Assembly: GCA_002347935.1 (NCBI GenBank)
Contig: DDYK01000061.1
Location: forward strand, 4,937 to 12,937
Reading direction: 5' to 3'
Length of the DNA stretch: 8,001 bases
From: Actinobacteria bacterium UBA2236
GTDB taxonomy: Bacteria; Actinomycetota; Actinomycetes; Nanopelagicales; Nanopelagicaceae
Shown here: piece after piece, positions 3,611 through 8,001 of the stretch
Layout of the letters: each line of letters starts with the position of its first letter
How positions within the stretch are numbered: position 1 is the stretch's first letter
Program-made: the position numbers and the translations under genes
The notes under the pieces: generated by a model
Told to the model about the DNA's origin: nothing
Seen by the model: the letters and a program-made list of their open reading frames with translations, nothing else
Databases searched by the model: none

Positions 3611-6109
3611 TTAAGCTGTTGGAGCCTCTGCTAGATCTTCAGGAGAATCAGGAAGGGCTTCACGAGGCACGCCTTTGAAGGTCAATGTCTCTTTACCCTC
3701 GTCTCCTTCAACATCGATAAGGATTATCTGACCGCTCTTAATCTCACCAAAGAGAATCTTCTCTGATAACACATCTTCGATCTCTCGTTGAATTGTTCTA
3801 CGAAGTGGACGAGCACCTAGCACTGGGTCATAACCGCGGTGAGCAAGCACTGCCTTTGCCTTCGAAGTTAATTCAATTCCCATATCTTTTGCCTTGAGGC
3901 GAGTCTCAAGATTTGTAATCATCAAATCAACGATTTGAACAATTTCAACTTCAGATAGCTGGTGGAAGACAATGACATCATCGATACGGTTGAGAAATTC
4001 TGGTCTAAAGTGATTCTTTAGCTCATCCTGGACTTTATTCTTCATCCGCTCATAATTACCAAGAGCATCATTAACGTTAGTAAATCCAAGAGCTAAGGAC
4101 TTGGAGATATCGCGAGTTCCAAGGTTAGTTGTCATGATTATTACAGTATTTTTGAAGTCAACTTGACGGCCTTGAGCATCAGTTAGTCGACCCTCTTCTA
4201 GTACTTGCAAGAGTGAATTGAAGATATCTGGGTGAGCTTTTTCAATCTCATCAAATAGCACTACTGAGAATGGACGGCGACGAACTTTCTCAGTTAATTG
4301 ACCACCCTCGTCATAGCCAACATATCCTGGAGGAGCTCCAAATAGGCGAGAGGCGGTGTGCTTCTCGGAGTACTCTGACATATCAAGTGCGATGAGTGCA
4401 TCTTCATCACCAAAGAGGAATTGAGCAAGAGTTCTTGAAAGTTCAGTCTTACCAACTCCAGAAGGACCTGCGAAAATAAATGAACCACCAGGGCGCTTTG
4501 GATCCTTTAGACCTGCGCGAGTGCGGCGAATGGCTTGCGAGAGAGCCTTGATTGCTTGCTCTTGGCCAATAACTCTCTTGTGAAGCTCATCTTCCATCCG
4601 TAGCAAGCGAGATGTTTCAGCTTCAGTTAGCTTAAATACTGGAATACCTGTTGCAGTTGATAAAACTTCAGCAATTAACTCTTCATCAACTTCAGCAACT
4701 ACATCTAAATCTCCAGCTTTCCAAGATTTTTCACGCTCTGATCTCTCCGCCATTAATTGCTTCTCTTTATCGCGAAGTGATGCGGCCTTTTCAAAATCCT
4801 GGCCATCAATTGCTGATTCTTTCTCTTTTCTAACCTCAGCGATTTTGTCCTCAAAGGCGCGTAGCTCTGGTGGAGCGGTCATCCTACGAATGCGCAGTCG
4901 AGACCCTGCCTCATCGAGAAGATCAATTGCTTTATCTGGCAAGAAGCGATCTGCGATATAGCGATCGGCAAGTGTTGCGGCAGCAACAATTGCCTCATCA
5001 TTTATAGAAACTTTATGGTGTGACTCATAGCGATCCCGGAGGCCCTTTAGGATTTCAATAGTGTGAGTAAGTGATGGCTCAGCTACTTGAATTGGCTGGA
5101 AGCGACGCTCAAGAGCAGCATCCTTTTCCAAGTGCTTGCGATACTCATCAAGAGTTGTTGCACCAATTGTCTGGAGCTCACCGCGAGCAAGCATTGGCTT
5201 TAGGATGCTAGCTGCATCAATTGCCCCCTCTGCTGCTCCTGCGCCAACTAGGGTGTGAATCTCATCGATAAACAAAATGATGTCGCCTCTGGTGCGAATC
5301 TCTTTCAATACTTTCTTCAAGCGCTCTTCAAAATCACCGCGATAGCGAGATCCTGCAACTAGAGCGCCTAGATCTAGTGAGTAGAGCTGCTTATCTTTTA
5401 GCGTCTCTGGAATATCGCCTTTAACAATAGCTTGAGCTAAGCCTTCAACAACTGCTGTTTTACCAACCCCTGGTTCACCAATTAGTACTGGGTTGTTCTT
5501 TGTTCGGCGAGAGAGAATCTGCATCACGCGCTCGATCTCTTTTTCACGGCCAATTACTGGATCTAGCTTTCCTTCGCGCGCAGCTGTTGTTAGATTGCGA
5601 CCAAATTGATCAAGAATTAATGATGTTGATGGAGTTCCCTCTGCAGGTCCTGCTGCAACTGCTTCTTTGCCTTGATAGCCAGATAGTAATTGAATGACTT
5701 GCTGACGAACTCGATTGAGATCTGCGCCGAGTTTTACCAATACCTGAGCGGCTACACCTTCTCCTTCGCGGATTAGGCCAAGAAGAATATGTTCAGTTCC
5801 AATGTAATTATGTCCAAGTTGAAGCGCCTCACGAAGTGATAGCTCAAGAACTTTCTTAGCTCTTGGAGTAAAAGGAATATGACCTGACGGTGCTTGCTGT
5901 CCCTGACCAATAATTTCCTCAACTTGAGAGCGAACTGCTTCAAGTGAAATTCCTAGAGACTCTAAACCTTTTGCAGCAACGCCTTCTCCTTCGTGGATAA
6001 GGCCAAGGAGGATATGTTCGGTTCCGATGTAATTGTGATTGAGCATGCGAGCTTCCTCTTGCGCCAGAACTACTACCCGGCGGGCTCGGTCGGTAAAGCG
6101 CTCAAACAT
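3611..6109 (-). CDS. clpC: ATP-dependent Clp protease ATP-binding subunit ClpC (ClpC1 type)
   Basis: An 832-residue Hsp100 unfoldase that feeds substrates to ClpP in the cytosol. Two Clp-N repeats lie at about 3-66 and 78-140, each containing [13 protein letters not shown] (26-38 and 101-113). AAA-1 has Walker A GEPGVGKT (211-218), Walker B with D282/E283, pore loop YRG (256-258) and arginines R335/R336. A UVR-type coiled-coil middle domain spans about 417-455. AAA-2 has Walker A GPSGVGKT (548-555), Walker B with D620/E621, and pore loop GYVG (595-598). The ClpP-docking tripeptide LGF is at 674-676, so it should partner ClpP. Length and order match actinobacterial ClpC1, and F2 and F80, contacts for the cyclomarin class in mycobacterial ClpC1, are both present. 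The start is fixed by GAAGGAG 8 nt upstream. It lies 161 bp downstream of the acetyltransferase on the same strand, probably with its own promoter. Nothing is missing. Confidence 0.98.
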   Translation of the reverse strand: MFERFTDRARRVVVLAQEEARMLNHNYIGTEHILLGLIHEGEGVAAKGLESLGISLEAVRSQVEEIIGQGQQAPSGHIPFTPRAKKVLELSLREALQLGHNYIGTEHILLGLIREGEGVAAQVLVKLGADLNRVRQQVIQLLSGYQGKEAVAAGPAEGTPSTSLILDQFGRNLTTAAREGKLDPVIGREKEIERVMQILSRRTKNNPVLIGEPGVGKTAVVEGLAQAIVKGDIPETLKDKQLYSLDLGALVAGSRYRGDFEERLKKVLKEIRTRGDIILFIDEIHTLVGAGAAEGAIDAASILKPMLARGELQTIGATTLDEYRKHLEKDAALERRFQPIQVAEPSLTHTIEILKGLRDRYESHHKVSINDEAIVAAATLADRYIADRFLPDKAIDLLDEAGSRLRIRRMTAPPELRAFEDKIAEVRKEKESAIDGQDFEKAASLRDKEKQLMAERSEREKSWKAGDLDVVAEVDEELIAEVLSTATGIPVFKLTEAETSRLLRMEDELHKRVIGQEQAIKALSQAIRRTRAGLKDPKRPGGSFIFAGPSGVGKTELSRTLAQFLFGDEDALIALDMSEYSEKHTASRLFGAPPGYVGYDEGGQLTEKVRRRPFSVVLFDEIEKAHPDIFNSLLQVLEEGRLTDAQGRQVDFKNTVIIMTTNLGTRDISKSLALGFTNVNDALGNYERMKNKVQDELKNHFRPEFLNRIDDVIVFHQLSEVEIVQIVDLMITNLETRLKAKDMGIELTSKAKAVLAHRGYDPVLGARPLRRTIQREIEDVLSEKILFGEIKSGQIILIDVEGDEGKETLTFKGVPREALPDSPEDLAEAPTA

Positions 6110-6117
6110 CAGTTCAT

Positions 6118-6124
6118 CTCCTTC
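6118..6124 (-). promoter_or_regulatory. Strong Shine-Dalgarno of clpC
   Basis: Minus-strand GAAGGAG, 8 nt before the ATG at 6109, fixes the start. It contrasts with the leaderless-type starts elsewhere in the window. Confidence 0.75.
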
Positions 6125-6152
6125 TATCTTCTACTCAAATCGGACTGGCTCT

Positions 6153-6161
6153 AGCGTATAA
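6153..6161 (-). promoter_or_regulatory. Candidate clpC -10 region
   Basis: On the minus strand, TTATAC (6161-6156) overlaps TACGCT (6158-6153). Either gives a transcript start near 6145 and a leader of about 35 nt carrying the Shine-Dalgarno. No convincing -35, and no clear ClgR or HspR operator, is visible in the 161-bp gap. Confidence 0.3.
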
Positions 6162-6270
6162 GAAGGGGAGAAACGATGCGACATCTATTTTCTCACCCTT
6201 AAACCAGCGCTAGATATGGGAATCTGCAGGGGCTATAACCGCCAGATTTAGGTTTTTATGCCCAGAAAGA

Positions 6271-6768
6271 TTAGAGAATTTTGAGCATTCTGGTGTTGCC
6301 CAGGGTGTTGGGTTTCACGCTTTCAAGGTCTAAAAACTCAGCAATACCTTCATCATAGGAGCGTAGGAGTTGTTGATAGACATCGGCATCCACAGGGGTT
6401 CCTTCAATTACTTGAAATCCATTTTGGGCAAAAAACTCAGTCTCAAATGTTAAGCAGAATAATCTCTTCAAACCCAGAGAATTAGCCCGATTAGTGATGG
6501 CCTCTAAAATCTGATTGCCGATCTTCTTTCTTCTAAATCCTTCGTCCACTGCCACAGTTCTAACCTCACCTAAATCTTCCCAGAGGACGTGAAGCGCTCC
6601 ACAGCCAATAACTTCTCCATCGTTTTCTGCAACAAAAAATTCTTGCACATCTTCATAGAGCTTTACCGTATCTTTTGAAAGAAGACGACGCTGTAGAGCG
6701 TATTGATCGATGATTGCGCGAATCGATTTCACATCTGTAGTTCTTGCGGGGCGAACAATTGCACTCAT
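6271..6768 (-). CDS. argA: Short-form amino-acid N-acetyltransferase (N-acetylglutamate synthase)
   Basis: A 165-residue, single-domain GNAT protein that closely resembles the short N-acetylglutamate synthases of Actinobacteria, such as mycobacterial Rv2747. These acetylate glutamate with acetyl-CoA in the first step of arginine synthesis. Signature segments are VQEFFVAENDGEVIGCGALH (41-60), the WEDLGEVRTVAV strand (63-74), LFCLTFETEFFAQNGF (103-118), and the family tail YDEGIAEFLDL (138-148) with VKPNTLGNTRML (151-162). The acetyl-CoA loop reads R79-R-K-K-I-G84, so the first glycine of the usual R-x-x-G-x-G pattern is lysine (K82). There is no amino-acid-kinase domain, as expected for the short form. 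Its ATG directly follows the lysS stop (TAAATG), so translation is probably coupled to lysS. Glutamate specificity is inferred from family resemblance. Confidence 0.87.
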   Translation of the reverse strand: MSAIVRPARTTDVKSIRAIIDQYALQRRLLSKDTVKLYEDVQEFFVAENDGEVIGCGALHVLWEDLGEVRTVAVDEGFRRKKIGNQILEAITNRANSLGLKRLFCLTFETEFFAQNGFQVIEGTPVDADVYQQLLRSYDEGIAEFLDLESVKPNTLGNTRMLKIL

Positions 6769-8001
6769 TTAATTCTCATCTGGCTTTACCAATGGAAAAA
6801 GAATTGTCTCTCGAATGCCAAGGCCAGTTAAGGCCATCAGTAGTCGATCAATGCCCATCCCGACTCCTCCCATAGGAGGCATACCATGTTCCATAGCGCG
6901 AAGGAAATCTTCATCGACTTGCATTGCCTCTAGATCACCTTTTGCGCCAAGTTTTGCTTGCTCTAGTAGGCGATCTCTTTGGATCACAGGATCGATTAAT
7001 TCGCTATATCCGGTGGCTAACTCAAAGCCATCGATATAAAGATCCCACTTCTCAGCAATTCCCTTAACGCTGCGATGTTCACGAACTAATGGTGAGGTAT
7101 CAACTGGAAATCCCATAACAAAGGTTGGGGTATTTAACTTGCCGCTATAGAAGTGTTCAAAGATTTCCTCAGCTAACTTGCCATTAATCCAGGCTGGATC
7201 AACTTTTAGGCCAGCTTTTTCAGCAATATTTACTAGCTCTTGCCTACTTGTAGCTGGAGTGACAGTTAATCCTGCAGCCTCTGAAATAGCGCTATAGAAA
7301 TCTAGCTCTCTCCATTCACCGCCTAGATCACTAATTCGTCCATCATGATGCTGGACTTTGTGAGAACCAAAGATTGCAAGAGCTGCATTTTGAATAATCT
7401 CTTGGGTTAGAGATTTCATATTCTGCCAATCGGCATAGGCCCAATACATCTCAAGCATTGCAAATTCTGGGGAGTGGCTGGAATCAGCTCCTTCATTTCT
7501 GAAATTTCTATTTATTTCAAAGACTTTTTCAATACCGCCTACCACGCATCTTTTTAAGAATAGCTCAGGAGCAATTCTTAGAAAGAGGTCCATATCGTAG
7601 GCATTACTAAAGGTTTTAAAGGGCCTTGCCGCTGCTCCTCCATGCATTACTTGAAGCATTGGAGTCTCAACTTCAATAAAGTCATACTTATCAAAGGTCT
7701 GTCTAACTGACTTAAGAACTTTTGGTCTAATTCTTGCGTTAACTCTTGCCTCAGGTCTGACTATTAAGTCCACATATCTTTGGCGCACACGCGTCTCTTC
7801 GTTCAGCGGATTATGTTCATTCGGAAGTGGACGTAGAGCTTTAGAGGCCAATTGATAGGAGTTAGCAAGGATTGATAATTCTCCACGCTTTGAAGTAATT
7901 ATTTCGCCAGTGACACTTACGATATCGCCTAAATCGATATCACTCTTCCAGCTCTCTAAAACTTCCTCCCCAACTTTATCTAGCGAAAACATCGCTTGAA
8001 G
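6769..8001 (-). CDS. lysS: Lysine--tRNA ligase, class II (partial, N-terminus outside window)
   Basis: The frame is open to the window edge; codons upstream of the internal ATG at 7992 read Leu-Gln-Ala, in line with the family, so that ATG is not the start. About 410 residues are visible, and roughly the first 80-100 of a full-length enzyme are missing. Numbering from the internal Met, the end of the anticodon-binding OB fold is at 1-55 (GDIVSVTGEIITSKRGELSI, 22-41). Class II motif 1 is FIEVETPML (105-113), motif 2 is FRNEG (164-168) with HSPEF (173-177), and motif 3 is GMGIDRLLMAL (378-388). HGGAAARPF (117-125) and ETILFPLVKP (395-404) are typical of bacterial LysS. The enzyme charges tRNA-Lys in the cytosol. 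It is immediately followed by, and abuts, the N-acetylglutamate synthase. There is no sign of decay. Confidence 0.97.
   Translation of the reverse strand, partial: LQAMFSLDKVGEEVLESWKSDIDLGDIVSVTGEIITSKRGELSILANSYQLASKALRPLPNEHNPLNEETRVRQRYVDLIVRPEARVNARIRPKVLKSVRQTFDKYDFIEVETPMLQVMHGGAAARPFKTFSNAYDMDLFLRIAPELFLKRCVVGGIEKVFEINRNFRNEGADSSHSPEFAMLEMYWAYADWQNMKSLTQEIIQNAALAIFGSHKVQHHDGRISDLGGEWRELDFYSAISEAAGLTVTPATSRQELVNIAEKAGLKVDPAWINGKLAEEIFEHFYSGKLNTPTFVMGFPVDTSPLVREHRSVKGIAEKWDLYIDGFELATGYSELIDPVIQRDRLLEQAKLGAKGDLEAMQVDEDFLRAMEHGMPPMGGVGMGIDRLLMALTGLGIRETILFPLVKPDEN

Noticed and set aside
4294..5697. Open frames on either strand inside clpC (4294-4488, 4651-4833, 5500-5697)
   Set aside because: All lie within the conserved coding sequence of clpC and are low-complexity shadows, for example runs of Leu and Gln.
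6233..6242. CTATAACCGC, also present at 280-289, considered as a shared regulatory word
   Set aside because: A 10-mer repeated once in 8 kb is expected by chance many times over, and the two contexts differ.
6815..7039. A 74-codon plus-strand open frame inside lysS
   Set aside because: It is antisense to the class II motif 3 region, which is strongly conserved on the minus strand. The frame shows no independent signature.
1..8001. tRNA or rRNA genes, CRISPR array, insertion sequence or attachment site
   Set aside because: No cloverleaf-like segment, regularly spaced repeats, transposase frame or terminal inverted repeats were seen. Almost all bases are accounted for by protein genes.

Overview
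The window looks like a chromosomal segment from a streamlined, fairly low-GC freshwater actinobacterium of the acI / Nanopelagicales type. Four things suggest this: a heliorhodopsin close to the founding actinobacterial family member, a ClpC1-type chaperone, an actinobacterial LysS with a short-form N-acetylglutamate synthase beside it, and very tight gene packing with apparently leaderless promoters. The lineage is an inference from protein resemblance and genome style; no rRNA gene is present.

Layout. (1) Bases 1-1278, light-related region: a minus-strand, PsiE-like membrane protein cut by the window edge; a divergent, intact heliorhodopsin; and a convergent 45-residue DUF2256 zinc protein whose stop codon touches that of the heliorhodopsin. 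(2) Bases 1320-2114, a toxin-antitoxin module in toxin-first order: a HigB/RelE-like toxin with a GTG start, then an XRE-type HigA antitoxin, with a strong candidate operator upstream. (3) Bases 2143-3032, small membrane proteins: an RDD-family protein on plus, and a minus-strand pair (124 and 41 residues) coupled by a 2-nt gap. (4) Bases 3033-3610: a hairpin-rich divergent intergenic region, a 54-residue zinc-ribbon protein and a 57-residue charged protein of unknown role. (5) Bases 3611-8001, minus-strand housekeeping genes transcribed lysS (cut at the window edge), then an argA-like N-acetylglutamate synthase, then clpC.

Together: lysS and the acetyltransferase abut as TAAATG and are probably translationally coupled. 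clpC follows after 161 bp with its own strong Shine-Dalgarno and probably its own promoter. Four short genes (45, 41, 54 and 57 residues) are easy to miss but have coherent motifs, starts and neighbours. Two architectural traits stand out. At least four plus-strand genes have a TAnnnT -10 hexamer ending exactly 6 nt before the start codon (a fifth, on minus, ends 5 nt before), which predicts leaderless mRNAs. Three convergent pairs have gaps of only 0, 2 and 0 nt, leaving no room for terminators between them. No stretch longer than 300 bases lacks a gene, and I see no tRNA, rRNA, IS element or CRISPR array.

The most interesting part is the heliorhodopsin-DUF2256 pair with its flanking inverted repeat. 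The individual families are known, so I do not claim a wholly new system.
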